Part shown: piece by piece, positions 38,262 through 50,693 of the stretch
Numbering within the stretch: position 1 is the first letter of the stretch
Layout of the letters: each line of letters starts with the position of its first letter
DNA from: Edaphochlamys debaryana
Lineage: Eukaryota > Chlorophyta > Chlorophyceae > Chlamydomonadales
DNA length: 64,000 nt
Assembly (NCBI GenBank): GCA_016858145.1
Contig: JAEHOE010000016.1
Location: 558,001 to 622,000, forward strand
Direction: 5' to 3'
Translations under genes and position numbers: made by a program
The notes under the pieces: generated by a model
Seen by the model: the letters and a program-made list of their open reading frames with translations, nothing else
What the model was told of the DNA's origin: nothing
The model's database searches: none

Positions 38262-40398
38262 TCGGGTCGGCGGGGGGATGGGAGCGGGGCGTGGGAGGGC
38301 CCGGCACCACTCCCCACCCAAGCGGGAGCACGCCCCCGGCCGTGCCACGCATGCACCCGGCTGCCAACGACTCCGAATCTCAGGGGGCATATCCAGGTGT
38401 GTGCCCTGAGGTCCCAGCTCTGAGGGCTTGGTCAGATACGGTTGGGTTGGGGTCGGCGGGGGGGATGGGAGCGGGGCGTGGGAGGGCCCGGCACCACTCC
38501 GCACCCAAGCGGGAGCACGCCCCCGGCCGTGCCACGCATGCACCCGGCTGCCAACGACTCCGAATCTCAGGGGGCATATCCAGGTGTGTGCCCTGAGGTC
38601 CCGGCTCTGAGGGCTTGGTCAGATACGGTTGGGTTGGGGTCGGCGGGGGGATGGGAGCGGGGCGTGGGAGGGCCCGGCACCACTCCGCACCCAAGCGGGA
38701 GCACGCCCCCGGCCGTGCCACGCATGCACCCGGCTGCCAACGACTCCGAATCTCAGGGGGCATATCCAGGTGTGTGCCCTGAGGTCCCAGCTCTGAGGGC
38801 TTGGTCAGATACGGCTGGGTTGGGGTCGGCGGGGGGATGGGAGCGGGGCGTGGGAGGGCCCGGCACCACTCCGCACCCAAGCGGGAGCACGCCCCCGGCC
38901 GTGCCACGCATGCACCCGGCTGCAAACGACTCCGAATCTCAGGGGGCATATCCAGGTGTGTGCCCTGAGGTCCCAGCTCTGAGGGCTTGGTCAGATACGG
39001 TTGGGTTGGGGTCGGCGGGGGGATGGGAGCGGGGCGTGGGAGGGCCCGGCACCACTCCGCAGCCAAGCGGGAGCACGCCCCCGGCCGTGCCACGCATGCA
39101 CCCGGCTGCAAACGACTCCGAATCTCAGGGGGCATATCCAGGTGTGTGCCCTGAGGTCCCAGCTCTGAGGGCTTGGTCAGATACGGTTGGGTTGGGGTCG
39201 GCGGGGGGATGGGAGCGGGGCGTGGGAGGGCCCGGCACCACTCCGCACCCAAGCGGGAGCACGCCCCCGGCCGTGCCACGCATGCACCCGGCTGCCAACG
39301 ACTCCGAATCTCAGGGGGCATATCCAGGTGTGTGCCCTGAGGTCCCAGCTCTGAGGGCTTGGTCAGATACGGTTGGGTTGGGGTCGGCGGGGGGATGGGA
39401 GCGGGGCGTGGGAGGGCCCGGCACCACTCCGCACCCAAGCGGGAGCACGCCCCCGGCCGTGCCACGCATGCACCCGGCTGCAAACGACTCCGAATCTCAG
39501 GGGGCATATCCAGGTGTGTGCCCTGAGGTCCCAGCTCTGAGGGCTTGGTCAGATACGGTTGGGTTGGGGTCGGCGGGGGGATGGGAGCGGGGCGTGGGAG
39601 GGCCCGGCACCACTCCGCAGCCAAGCGGGAGCACGCCCCCGGCCGTGCCACGCATGCACCCGGCTGCAAACGACTCCGAATCTCAGGGGGCATATCCAGG
39701 TGTGTGCCCTGAGGTCCCAGCTCTGAGGGCTTGGTCAGATACGGTTGGGTTGGGGTCGGCGGGGGGATGGGAGCGGGGCGTGGGAGGGCCCGGCACCACT
39801 CCGCACCCAAGCGGGAGCACGCCCCCGGCCGTGCCACGCATGCACCCGGCTGCCAACGACTCCGAATCTCAGGGGGCATATCCAGGTGTGTGCCCTGAGG
39901 TCCCAGCTCTGAGGGCTTGGTCAGATACGGTTGGGTTGGGGTCGGCGGGGGGATGGGAGCGGGGCGTGGGAGGGCCCGGCACCACTCCGCACCCAAGCGG
40001 GAGCACGCCCCCGGCCGTGCCACGCATGCACCCGGCTGCAAACGACTCCGAATCTCAGGGGGCATATCCAGGTGTGTGCCCTGAGGTCCCAGCTCTGAGG
40101 GCTTGGTCAGATACGGTTGGGTTGGGGTCGGCGGGGGGATGGGAGCGGGGCGTGGGAGGGCCCGGCACCACTCCGCACCCAAGCGGGAGCACGCCCCCGG
40201 CCGTGCCACGCATGCACCCGGCTGCAAACGACTCCGAATCTCAGGGGGCATATCCAGGTGTGTGCCCTGAGGTCCCAGCTCTGAGGGCTTGGTCAGATAC
40301 GGTTGGGTTGGGGTCGGCGGGGGGATGGGAGCGGGGCGTGGGAGGGCCCGGCACCACTCCGCACCCAAGCGGGAGCACGCCCCCGGCCGTGCCACGCC
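38262..40398 (+). repeat. 186-bp satellite, about 11.5 copies, with three-unit higher-order period
   Basis: GGGCTTGGTCAGATACGG begins successive units at 38424, 38611, 38797 and then every 186 bases to 40285. Because 186 is divisible by three, any stop-free frame stays open through the array, giving long ORFs on both strands that should not be called genes. Variant bases (GCAGCCAAG at 39059 and 39617; CTGCAAACG or CTGCCAACG) recur with a 558-base period. Copies keep very high identity. The array ends directly before R copy B. Confidence 0.95.
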
Positions 40399-40420
40399 CC
40401 GGTAGACGGTAGGAGAAATT

Positions 40421-40763
40421 TCCCTCGGAGATGTTGTTGCACTGTGCTGGCCTGCTTTTCGCGTAACTCGTTCCCCAGGTCCTTCAGTTCCCCTTCCCTC
40501 AGTGTCTTCTGCACGTGAGCCATCATTCATGGTGCTGCTAGGACTGCTACTAGTGGGGGAGGGGCTCTCACGGCAGCCACGCCGGAAGTGCCCATCAGCC
40601 TGTGCCTCTCTCTCTCCGGCCGTCCGAGAGTCCGAGCAGGTGCTGCCGTGGCAGAGCAACCTGTCGCCCCGCTAGCTGCTGCCTAGCAGTTTGTGCCCGA
40701 CGAGCACAGCTGTCAGTTACGGCCTTGAGTACAAATTGCAGTGCTCGTATGTACCCCCTAAAC
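40421..40763 (+). repeat. Dispersed repeat R, copy B (uninterrupted)
   Basis: Matches 12909-13191 joined to 15795-15870. The joint GCTGCTGCCTAGCAG at 40676-40690 is the pre-insertion state of the transposon site in copy A. Short insertion/deletion differences show the two copies are not fresh duplicates. Confidence 0.9.
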
Positions 40764-40921
40764 TTAGCCCATGACCCCAGTATCTCAAGTATCGCACGAC
40801 AGCTCATAGGGCGGGGCCCTTCGTTCAGCCCTGGTGCCCTTCCCCCCTGGGTAGGGAGTGGGTAGGAATCTGATAACAGATGATCGAGTAGGATCGAGTG
40901 CACCGCAGCGGGTATGCTACA

Positions 40922-41190
40922 CAGGCTGAGGCGTCCAGGGTGGAGTCGTTGGACTGTCGGTCTTAGACTGCTGGCCTCGAGGTGCCTTGGATGTGGTGCT
41001 GGCTCTGCTCCGCCTGGCGGACGGAGGGTAGGGAGGCTGGGAGGGCACGTGCGAGTGCAATTGCACTGCCTGGGCCGGATTCACGTGCTGTGCTCCTTGC
41101 GGGGAAGAGGTACGCTTTGGTGGACAGTGGCTCGGCCACCACGGCTTGCTCGGGCGTATGTGTGATGCTGAGTATCCACAGCCTTTCCCA
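40922..41190 (+). repeat. Dispersed repeat S, copy 1
   Basis: Contains GAGGCGTCCAGGGTGGA, TAGGGAGGCTGGGA..CACGTGCGAG and GGCCACCACGGCTTGC in the same order as copies at 49478-49632 and 50105-50372. Confidence 0.75.
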
Positions 41191-41247
41191 GCGCAGCCTT
41201 GTGCGCCTGGGGTCGCACTGTCCTGCACTGTTGCGCCTCTGGGTCCC

Positions 41248-41332
41248 TCCCCACGTCCGTCCCTCCCCACGTCCGTCCCTCCCCACGTCCCTCCCCACGT
41301 CCCTCCCCACGTCCCTCCCCACGTCCCTCCCC
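41248..41332 (+). repeat. CCTCCCCACGTC minisatellite
   Basis: About seven units of CCTCCCCACGTC, the first ones spaced by GTCC, ending in CCCCCGTACC. Confidence 0.9.
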
Positions 41333-41931
41333 CGTACCCGTGCCCCCCAAAGCCCATATACTCCCCAGTCACAGGCCGCCCACGCTTCTCCATGGTGTTG
41401 TGGACTTCAGTACAGTGATACCACACGGAAACCGTGCTCACACCCACCGCCCGGCGTCCGCCCCATAATCGTAGTCAGCCGCCGTTAGCGACCGCGAGAC
41501 CCACGATGCAGAGGTGGGCTCAGCGTAGCAAGATGTAAGCAGAATCGCGTGCGACCCCATCCAGTTCGGCTCGGCTGAAACTGCATGATCGGTCCCGTAT
41601 GTACTACGCCGCACCGCGCTCAACGCACGACCCCTCTGCGCGCCAAGCTCCACTCCACACCGCAACACAAGGCTTGCGAGCGCGCTGCTCTCAAGTAAAG
41701 GCCTCAAGAGCGTTTTGTCATACGTCGCTGCTAAATCGACACGAAAGCCATGAGTGCGACGCTTTCTAGGGCCTAGACGCAGCAGATAGCTTCCTTGACC
41801 TATCAGGAAGGCCGCGCGAGCCTACGGGTTCCGTTCGGCGCGCCCTGGCCCCACGGCCCTTATGTGGCCTTCAACTGAAACGTAGCATAGCACTTTCCTC
41901 AGGCCTGTTGAGTCCCATGGGATTCAACGGG

Positions 41932-44900
41932 ATGTCAGGCCTGTGCTCATTCTGGCGATGGGCATCAAGCGCCTTCCTGGTCCTCGCCCTTGCAACACAT
42001 GGAGGTTCTGCGGGAGGCATAGCCATATCCGTGCGGTCGTCGAGAGAGCTGGCGCTCGCCTTCACGATTGAACCCGTTTCTGGTGAGGACGATGTTTCAG
42101 TGCGGGCCGTGGTGCCCGCTCCTTACCACCCCCTCCCTTCCCCAGCTGACCAGCGGGTATGCTTAGGAAGATGCTCTCAACCTGCAAATAGTGTCCCCCC
42201 CCTTCCCCAGCCCCATGGCCCAGCCGAGGTTGTCTGTCTTCGCCCCCGTGCCCTTGCCCCTTGATGCCCGTCCTTCCGGACCCTGTCCCAGTCCGTGACC
42301 TGCCTCTGCCCCCCCCTTTCCCTGCCACAGTGATACGAGTGGCCGTCCCCTTCCTCAACCTCACCGACTCCGACTGGGAGGGCATCCAGCCGCTGCCCGT
42401 GCCCCTCAGCGTCGGCCGCAACCTGACGCTCACGGGCGATCCTGCGCTGCCCGAGTGGCCCATGCTGGTGCTGTGGAGCAGGAGCAAGGTGGGGGAGGGT
42501 GGGCAGGGGTGGGTAGCAGCCGGGGTTGAGTTGGCTGGGAAGGCTGGTGGCCTCTGGTGGCGTATGAGAAGGGTGGACAGCAGGGAAGCGGGGCTTTGTC
42601 CAAATGGCCAGAGTCTAGTGTGTGTGTGGGGTGAGCAGCGCTTTGCATATGGGCGGGTGGAAGGGCGTGGGGACTGGGGAGCGGGAGGCACGGGAGGCAG
42701 GCGGTCTAGGCGGTCAGGGGGGCACACGCCAGCGCCTGTGAGCCCACCGCCGAGGGCTGACGGGCCGAATGCTGCGGTCTCTTCTCTGAACGTACCTCCT
42801 CCCTTTCCGGTGGTTGCCCCCAGGTGATGCTAGCCAACGGTGCCACACTGACCCTGAAGGACGTCCTGCTGTACCGCTACAAGTGGGTGCCGGGCAGGCG
42901 CCGCGGGGAGTGGCAAGGGCGTCAAATTATTGGCGACGCTTAGTCAGCAACCACTGCTGGCGTCTGGTCCGCCCGCCCTACCGACTCTGTTCCTTCCACG
43001 GGGAATACGGCTGCCCGCTCCCCCCTTATGTCTGGACACGAGCACGTGACGCGCCCGTCCCTGCTCCTCCGTCGTTTCCTTGCCCATGCCAACCCGGCGG
43101 CCCGCACCTCCCGCCCCGTTTTGTCAGTGTTCTTCACGCGTCCCGCCCCAAACGTCATCCGATCAACGAACCAGAATAGACTAACGCCGGGCTTGCGCCC
43201 TGGCACCCGTCCAACGAATGAATAACGCGTCCGCCCCCTCCGCTCCGCCCCCAAGGCATGACGTGGGGTTCGAGGGTGCCGGTCTGGACCTAACGGCCCC
43301 CACGCCGCCGGGCGGACCGCCTGCGTTCCTGGTCTTCCAAAACGTCGGCACCGTTCTGGGTAGGTGCTGCGCAGCTGACAGAGCCCAACTTCGTAGTAGC
43401 TGTGCGCTGGGCTCTTCGGCACGAGCAGACTGCATGCGGGGTAGTCGGTCAGCGGGACGTGGCGTGCCGCTACTGACTGATTTGAGTTCATGTGGTGCGC
43501 CCCGCCCGTTGGCGCCGCCCCGCAGAACTCTGCCAGCCGCCCAGTAGCATCACGGCCATAGTCAATGGCTCGGACAGGCAGCGACCCGAGGGGCTTCCCG
43601 GGAAGCAGGCGATTATTGCCAACTACACGCAGGAGGGCTGCTCCAACACCTCTGCGACGCTTCGGCAGCGCTGTTTTGCCACCGTCACGCGCATCATCCA
43701 GGTGGCCGTCTAGTCGACGTATAGGAGCAGCGCAGGTCAGTATGAGTGACGGAAGTATTGAGTTGTAGCGGCGGGGCAATCCAACGGGTAGCAGCACGTG
43801 TTGTTCATGACCCTGCCATGCATACGCTTACGTCATGCCTTCCGCTGACTAACTTGGGGTCCCGCCCGTGTGCCAGGCGTGCCTACGGACTCCAACTACT
43901 TTTGCCTGTTTTACGAAAGCCGCAGTTACTGTCTGACAATCATACCGCAGTCGTGCTTTGACACGGGCGGCCTGATTGGTGAGTCGATGTCCGGCAGTTG
44001 AGCGAAAGGGAGCTTGCGTGCTAGATCGTAGTCACAGGGGCGGGCGGCCGTTCGCGTCTTGTCCTGCCCAGTGTTTTTTTTCCGTGGAATTCGTGGAAAA
44101 TCAAGGGTTGGGGCTCGGGAATAAGTGGAATATCCGGGCTGCAGGGCCCGGCTGGGGCGGTCCGATTCCACGCGCCGTGTTTACGGGTTTGGCACGCGTG
44201 CCGACCGGCTCGAGCCGGTCGGCATGTCAAAGCCCATAAGGCTGCCAGGAAACGGGCCTTCGCTAGCCTTCGCAAGTTCTTAAACGGTGGTCAACCTGCT
44301 CAAATAGCCAAGGGCGGACGACAGGAGCATCCAGAACCGCTTCCTAGTGGGCAGGAGGGCTTCCTAGTGGGCACGAGATCTGACTGCCTCAGCTTCCTTT
44401 TCGGTGCTTGTATCCTAGCCACGATAGCGGGGTCCCCTGGGCCTCCGGATTTCGAGTTCTAGCGCAAAAACCGCGTAAATTGATACCCATATTGTCAAAA
44501 AAATATGGACCCCCCCGCGTTGGAGGCGGCTTCGCCGCCGGGAGTGGAATCCGTGGGTGGGTGGAGGCCAGGATTCCACGGAGGAGTGGAGGATGGGAGG
44601 GAGCTGATTTTGAAAAAAAACTCCCTGGTCCTGCCCCATGGCCGGCAGCGCCCATGAGGGTACGGCATGTGCCGTACTCGCCGCCAGCTCCGACCTACCT
44701 ACCTGCTCAATTTTGCACATCCTCACTCGGCTTCCCCAGTCCTACCGCCCATACCACCGGCGGGTTGGCCGAGACGCCCTCCCCGCGCGGCTGACCCCAC
44801 CAGTCCCTCAACATGCCCGGATGGCCTGCCCGCCCTCCTTCCTTCCTTCCCTCCTACGCTCCTACAGGCTGTTATGCGCAGTTGCAGGCCCAGTACGGCC

Positions 44901-47900
44901 GTTACTACCCCAACCTGCTGTACGAAATGCACGGGGACCTGTACCCGGGGCCCACGGGCCCGCAGCTAGCATCCCCTCCAGAAACCAACGGCTCGGACAC
45001 CTCAGCCCCCAGCACACAGCAGGCGGCGGGGGCGGAGGCGCAGGGAGGCGGCGACGAGAGCGCGAACGTCGTGCCGGTGGCGGTCGGCGTGGGCGTGGGA
45101 GGTTGGTGCGGGGATGCGGGGGGTGGCTCGCAGAAAAGTGTTGAGGATTGTGGCTGGGTGATCGAGGGCGCAACGTCGCTTGCGGCCAAGGGGTGAGCCG
45201 CTGGTGTTGGAGGTGGTTCGGTTGGTTGACGCCACACACTGCTTCATGCGCGCGGCCTCTCCCGCAGTGCCCCTGCTTATTGCCGCTGGCGTGGTCGCTG
45301 TGATGTGCGTGCGGCGTCGGAGGAGGCAGCATGGCGCCGAGGACGCACAAGGCAGCGGGCTGGGCTGCAAAGCCGGGAACAGCGAGAGTGGGTAGGAGGG
45401 CGGGAGCGGGAGCGATAGGGCCGGCCTTGGTTCGCTTCCAGGCTTGGGGCTTACCAGGCAGGGCACCCGCTCGGCTCTGCTTGAACGTGCAAGACGGCCG
45501 GTAGTTGTTGGACCCCGATCATTACTCGACACCCCCTGCGTACCTTTGCTCTGGGCTCCGTGTGCCCTCTGCAGGCTGGGGTCCAACCCCGAGACGCAAG
45601 GCACGAGCAGCGCATCCCACGCTGGGCAGGAAAGCAGCCAAGGATCAACGGCAGTGGTGTTGAAGCCTGTCAGTCGGTTCCATCCGGTGAGTGGCGTCAG
45701 CATGGGTAGCGCGGGGTTGGGCAAGCAAGTTCGAATGGGCAGGCAAATGGAGACTGCTGCGGCCGGAGCGATGGCGGCGTGGTTGGGTAGATGGTGGTGC
45801 CGTCAGGCCATGATTAAGGGGAACCCCGTGGAACCCCGTGTTAGTAGTACCTAGTTATGCCAGGCGATTTCGTCATGAATGAGCAGGACTGCTGTCACCT
45901 CACGCTCCCCATAGCCGACGTCCGCCCCAAGCATGTCTGAAACCGGTGTATATCGGTGTCAATCTCTCCTCACTCCATAGCCCAGCCACCCATTTACCCC
46001 CACCGAAGCTCGGGCCCGCCCCGCCCGTTTGCTCCAGAGATGTCCGACATCATCGTTACGTCGCAAACGCCCTTTCCGGAGGGCCTCAGCACCGCCGCCC
46101 GGCTCGAGGACACGGCGCCGCTTGACAGCATGGATGGGGATCTGGAGGCGGCGACCACCACTGACTTCGGCACGCAAACCGGCCTCGTGGGGACCCCGCT
46201 GGGCGCCAATAGCCAACAAACTTCGCCGGCCAACTCCACCTCAAAGACCAGCGGTGCGGTTACATGTGCATTAGTGCAATACTGCAGTCAAGGGCGCCGT
46301 TAACGTAATCTGGGAGCTACCGGTAGATGGGCTGTTGGATGCATGAAGCTATGCCCCGATGTAATCAGTGCATGCATGCCCAACCGACATCGCAGATCGC
46401 AAGGGCGCCTCCGCTCAACCGGATGTCGTACAACTCATCCCGGGGGGGCTGCTTGGCAAGGGAGCCTTCGGCGCCGTACACGAGGGTAGGCACGACACGC
46501 TGTTAATAGCATTCTCCCAATGTCATGGGTCAGCACACTAATGCGCGCGGGGCTTGATCACGCACGGAACTGCCGGCAGGCGGTGGGCCAGGGTGGAATG
46601 ACTGCCTTCCTGATGCCCACCTTCCAGGCACCTACCGAGGCCACACCGTGGCGGTCAAACTCCTGTTGGACGCGACAGACATGCATTGCGGTGCCACGGC
46701 AGTGATGAAGAAGATGCTAACCATGGTGGGTCACAATGCCGGGGGTAGAGCTCAGAAGGCGGCGGGGTAAAAGGCCGAGCCCCGCTCGCAATGTAACCGT
46801 GGTGAGGGCTGAGCAGCAGGAGACACCGCGTGATGCCACGCCTGTCCAGTCTGGCCAAGAGGGTCCGGCCTGCGCTTGTGGGTGAGGCTCTGGGTGGGGG
46901 CTTCAACAAGCCACTCCCGGTCGATCCCTTGCAATCCATTCCAGGAGCTGGAGATCCTGGGTCGGTGCCGCCACCCCAACGTGGTCCGCCTGTTGGCGGC
47001 GTGCCTCGAGCCGCCGCGCCCCTTCATGTGAGCGAGCGTGGGCCTGGCTGGGGGCGCAGCGCTGGTGCGGCTTTCGGGATTCTGGCTCGGGCCCACACTG
47101 GGCCCGCACACTGCCAACCGCTCGCTCTTGCCTTGTTGCTTTCGTCACAGAGTGCTGGAGAAAATGGAAACGTCCCTGGACAAGCTGCTGTACGGCAAGG
47201 GCGGGGCCAAGCCTAGCAAGCCGCTGCCCTTCGAACTGGTGAGCGGTCAATCGGGGGAGCAGGCGGGAGCTCGGCTGACCCTTCTCCTCGGAAAGTCACA
47301 GCCAGCTGAACCCTTATTTGCCTCAAGCTTTTCATGCAGGTGCTGAAAATCGCGCGTGAGATTGCTGCGGGCTTGAGTACTTGGTAAGCACCGTGATACA
47401 TGTTTGCCAGCGGCAGCGCTGCCGGGCCAGTTCGGTTGAGTTGGTTGACGGATACCCAGAAGAAGGGTAACCCATGGGTTACGAATGGTTTTTTGCTGGC
47501 TGACCACCCCTCAGCCCTGGCCCCTTGCCGTACGGCGATGTCCGGAACCATGCAGGGGCCTTGGTTGGGCCCTGACCCCGCCCTCCTCTGATGGCTGTTG
47601 CCCGTCTCGTCCAACCCCGCAGCACCCCACAGTGCTCCACCGGGACCTCAAGCCGGCCAACGTCCTCATCAGCGACCCCTGGGGACCCGCGCCCGTGGTC
47701 AAGCTGTCGGTAGGTGCCGTGCAGTGAACGACAACGGGACCGGTGCACCAGAGGCTATGTTGCTGGGGGCCAGCCTCACGCCTCACTCGTCCCTCTCCGC
47801 CATTCTCTCAGGACTTTGGCGTGTCCCGGCTTCGTGCCTCGGTCCTCCGCACCGCCACGCCTGAGGCCGGCACCCTCGCCTACCTCGCGCCAGAGTGCTT

Positions 47901-48665
47901 TGACATCAGTAACCCACCCTCACGCACAAAGCCGTGAGTCACGTGCGTACGGCGGCGCAATGCGCACGGCGCAAGCAATCAATCCTTTGCTGTGCATCAC
48001 TGGGCCCTCCGGCCTCCTTACCCTCTCCCTCTCCCTCCCCTCCCTGCGCTCCTCCCTTTACCCTTGCGCAGGACATTTGGAGCTTCGGCACTCTGCTGTG
48101 GGAGTGCCTTGCCGGGGAGCCGCCCTGGTGGGGCCTAACAATCATGGAGATTGCCGTAAACGTGACCATGCGGCGAGTGAGGCTACCCCTCATCCCCACC
48201 AACACGCCCGGCGGCGCCGACCCAAATCGCTGGCCTCCGCGGCTCGTGCGGCTGTTGGGGGAGTGCCTCGAGAGCGATCCGTTGCGGCGGCCGGCGGCGG
48301 CGGAGCTGGTCAAGCGGCTGGCCCTGGTCCAGGAGGTGGGTCGAGAATCTCGAGATCCGCATGGGTCGAGATCCGCGTTAAGTGGATCTGCTGCGCGTGG
48401 ACCTGGGATGGGTGCCGGGATCTATGGTGTACCGGGATATGGTTTGTGGCGCGTTGTGCGGGGGAGGATTGACGGATAACGGTTGCCAGGCCGGGTCCGC
48501 GAGCCTGGAGCGTGAGCGCACTTGGTGTTGGCCTCGGTCCGCATTTCGTGCTGTCTCAAAACCCTCGTCCTCCTCCCCCCTGCGCCCTTCATGACCCGGC
48601 TCTGTCAGGGCGTGGACTTGGCAGCCGCAGCCCCGCAGGCTGGGCAAGCACCGGCTGACGCATGA
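41932..48665 (+). CDS. Receptor-like protein kinase with signal peptide, ectodomain, TM and TKL-like kinase domain
   Basis: Exon 1 (to 42082) encodes a signal peptide; an in-frame ATG also occurs at 41917. Exons 2-3 (42331-42488, 42824 to about 42877) encode NLTLTGDPALPEWPMLVL and MLANGATLTLKDVLLY, resembling right-handed repeat strands. Later ectodomain exons (43.26-44.99 kb) are Cys- and Asn-glycosylation-rich. A membrane span (VPLLIAAGVVAVMCV then RRRRR) is split over an intron at 45.1-45.3 kb. The kinase domain has LGKGAFGAV (about 46.46 kb), VAVKLL, HRDLKPANV (about 47.65 kb), DFGVSR, GTLAYLAPE, DIWSFGTLLWECLAGEPPWW and a final RP motif; the stop is at 48663. All catalytic residues are present. 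One junction (43.71 to 43.88 kb) does not keep frame with canonical sites. Expected role: cell-surface signalling; ligand unknown. Confidence 0.75.
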
Positions 48666-48668
48666 CGG

Positions 48669-48752
48669 CACTGGTCACCGCTGGTCACCGCGGGTCACTG
48701 CCGGTCACTGCCGGGTCACTGCCGGTCACTGCTGGTCACTGCCGGTCACCGC
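48669..48752 (+). repeat. GGTCACTGCC tandem repeat after the kinase stop
   Basis: About eight units alternating CTGGTCACCG, CCGGTCACTG and CGGGTCACTG, beginning four bases after the receptor-kinase stop codon. Confidence 0.9.
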
Positions 48753-49477
48753 TGCAGAGCGCCTTGAGTGCAGAACGAACGATTAATTCTATCATGTTCT
48801 ACCACACGCGGGACGGAGGCAGGAGAGGCCTGAAGCCTTAACTGGCTGGCTGATAGATAGCGAGTCGGAGGAGATCACATTCATTCTCGTATGTGCCGGC
48901 CTCTGTCCGTGCGTGATAGTGTGATGAGGGTTGCCTTTGACATCGTGTGGGCGGTGGGGCAGGGAGACGTGGAGGCGCCAGAGTTCTGAGCGCTTTGTTT
49001 GCGTTAAGTAGTAATACAGAATTTGTGGGGTTTAGCGTCCTCTATTGTGGCTGCGTTTAACTTTAATGCCTAGCATACACTCGTGGGCACACGTGCTGCG
49101 TTCTGGTATGGTATGCGCCCCCCACCGTTGTCGATGGCGGCCCTGAGCGTTGTGCGGCGGGAGGGATGCCAGTCATTGGGACAGGGCTGGAGGGGCGTTC
49201 AGTTTGATTGTGTGGCTCGTCATCAGCTGGCCTGGGGCAAGGGCCTCGGTGGAGCCAGGAGAAGGACCCTTTTGGAGGCCGTGATGTTCGCGGGATTCTG
49301 TACATGCATTATCGCGTAGAGTTGCAATGAGGTCTGCTTGGTGTCATGACACACCTTCTTAAATTAACATTTCTGTTTTGCAGCAGGTCCGGAGATTGAC
49401 CCCCGTTGACGGGGTGATGAGTGGGAATATGATACCGCTGATCAAGGTTACAAGAGTGCACCACCGCGGGATGATTG

Positions 49478-49632
49478 CATGATCTGAGGCGTCCAGGGTG
49501 GACTGCCTTTGGCTTTCGGCCTTGTGGTGCCTCGGCTGTGGTGCTAGCTCTGCTCCGATTTGCCGGCCACCGCGGTTGAGAGCGTAGGGAGGCTGGGACC
49601 GCACGTGCGAGCACGAGGCAGGGCCGGCACTG
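49478..49632 (+). repeat. Dispersed repeat S, copy 2
   Basis: CTGAGGCGTCCAGGGTGGAC to GCACGTGCGAGC aligns with 40922-41055, roughly 75-80 percent identical by eye. Confidence 0.7.
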
Positions 49633-50104
49633 GAGACGTGTGGTCAAGCATGGTGGCAAGCTCGCAGCCGGGGGTAGCTGGCCGAGGGACTGCTGGAGCG
49701 GGAGGCATCCCAGGCCTTTTCCCTGTCGTGAGGAGGCGCCACTGTTGGTGCTAAGTGCCTTTGGTTATGAGTTGCACACAAGCTTGTCCAAAGAAGAGCA
49801 GTTGATACGGCTGCCAAATGTGGTTGCAGCTTTTGCGAAGCGGTTTCATGTGTGGTGGAGCCTTTCACCGGGGATACCAAGGGGTTAGTCAGGCGTTGAC
49901 TAAGCGCTGTGCGCGGATCAGGGATGGATGGGGCCACCTTACAGGACGGATCAATGTCCTGCTCGGTATCAGCGATTGCAGATGCCCTTGGCCTTTGGGC
50001 GCGTTCATGCCATATTCCGTTCCAGGGTATTGTCTGCCACATGCTCGAACTGTGTGATGAGTTGCAAGGAAGGTGCGGTCAGGTGTGTGGCTATGGGGAG
50101 GCTG

Positions 50105-50372
50105 CTTGAGAGTTGCGGGAGACCTTTGTCTTGGGTGGACTGCCTACCCTGTCAGCATTAGCGGAAGCTGGGAGGGCGGCTCCACTGGAGGGAGTAGGGA
50201 GACGGCGGTTGGGACTTGGGAGGCTGGGAAAGTACGTGCGAGCGCAAGGCAGGGGCGCAGGGCTCGGCAGGGCCCGAATTCCGGTGTGCTGCTGTTACGG
50301 TGGCACGGCCACCACGGCTTGCCGGCACGTATCCTGACGTATGTAAACTGCTAAGTATTCGCAGCCTGTCAT
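50105..50372 (+). repeat. Dispersed repeat S, copy 3
   Basis: Shares GGGAGGCTGGGAAAGTACGT and CACGGCCACCACGGCTTGC, then AAGTATTCGCAGCCT, with 41030-41185 (there GAGTATCCACAGCCT). It may be the second half of copy 2 after an insertion. Confidence 0.65.
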
Positions 50373-50693
50373 GCGCCTGGGGCTCGATGAAATCACGATG
50401 GGGCTCGCGCCGAGGGGTGCGTGACAGCCCGAGACAGCCGGGGTTTCGTATCGCGCGGGAAGGTCGTATCTTCACAATACAGCTTAACACCTAGTAGGTC
50501 AGGCTCAAGCACGCACAACCGCTGCGTTTGGCACTTGCAGGTTCTCCAATTTCAAGCCAACAATTGCGTTGCGAAGCAAAGAGTTGTTGATTGCTTCGTA
50601 GCTACAGTCAGCAAGGTCGCGGTTGATTGTATTCCATTCATACGGTAGTCGGCGACAGGGTCAAGGGGACAGCGCGACATTCCGTTCGGGACC

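Larger units (their letters stand above)
48753..50693. other. Spacer with S-repeat copies, no gene supported
   Basis: No reading frame with protein-like content. Part resembles dispersed repeat S. The first 300 bases probably hold the 3' untranslated region of the receptor kinase. Confidence 0.5.

Noticed and set aside
38442..40412. 656-codon plus-strand ORF
   Set aside because: Opposite reading of the same satellite; no non-repetitive sequence apart from a few bases.
38380..40659. 759-codon minus-strand ORF
   Set aside because: It is mostly twelve near-identical 62-residue repeats created by the 186-bp satellite; stop-free units stay open automatically, and similar length ORFs exist on the opposite strand.
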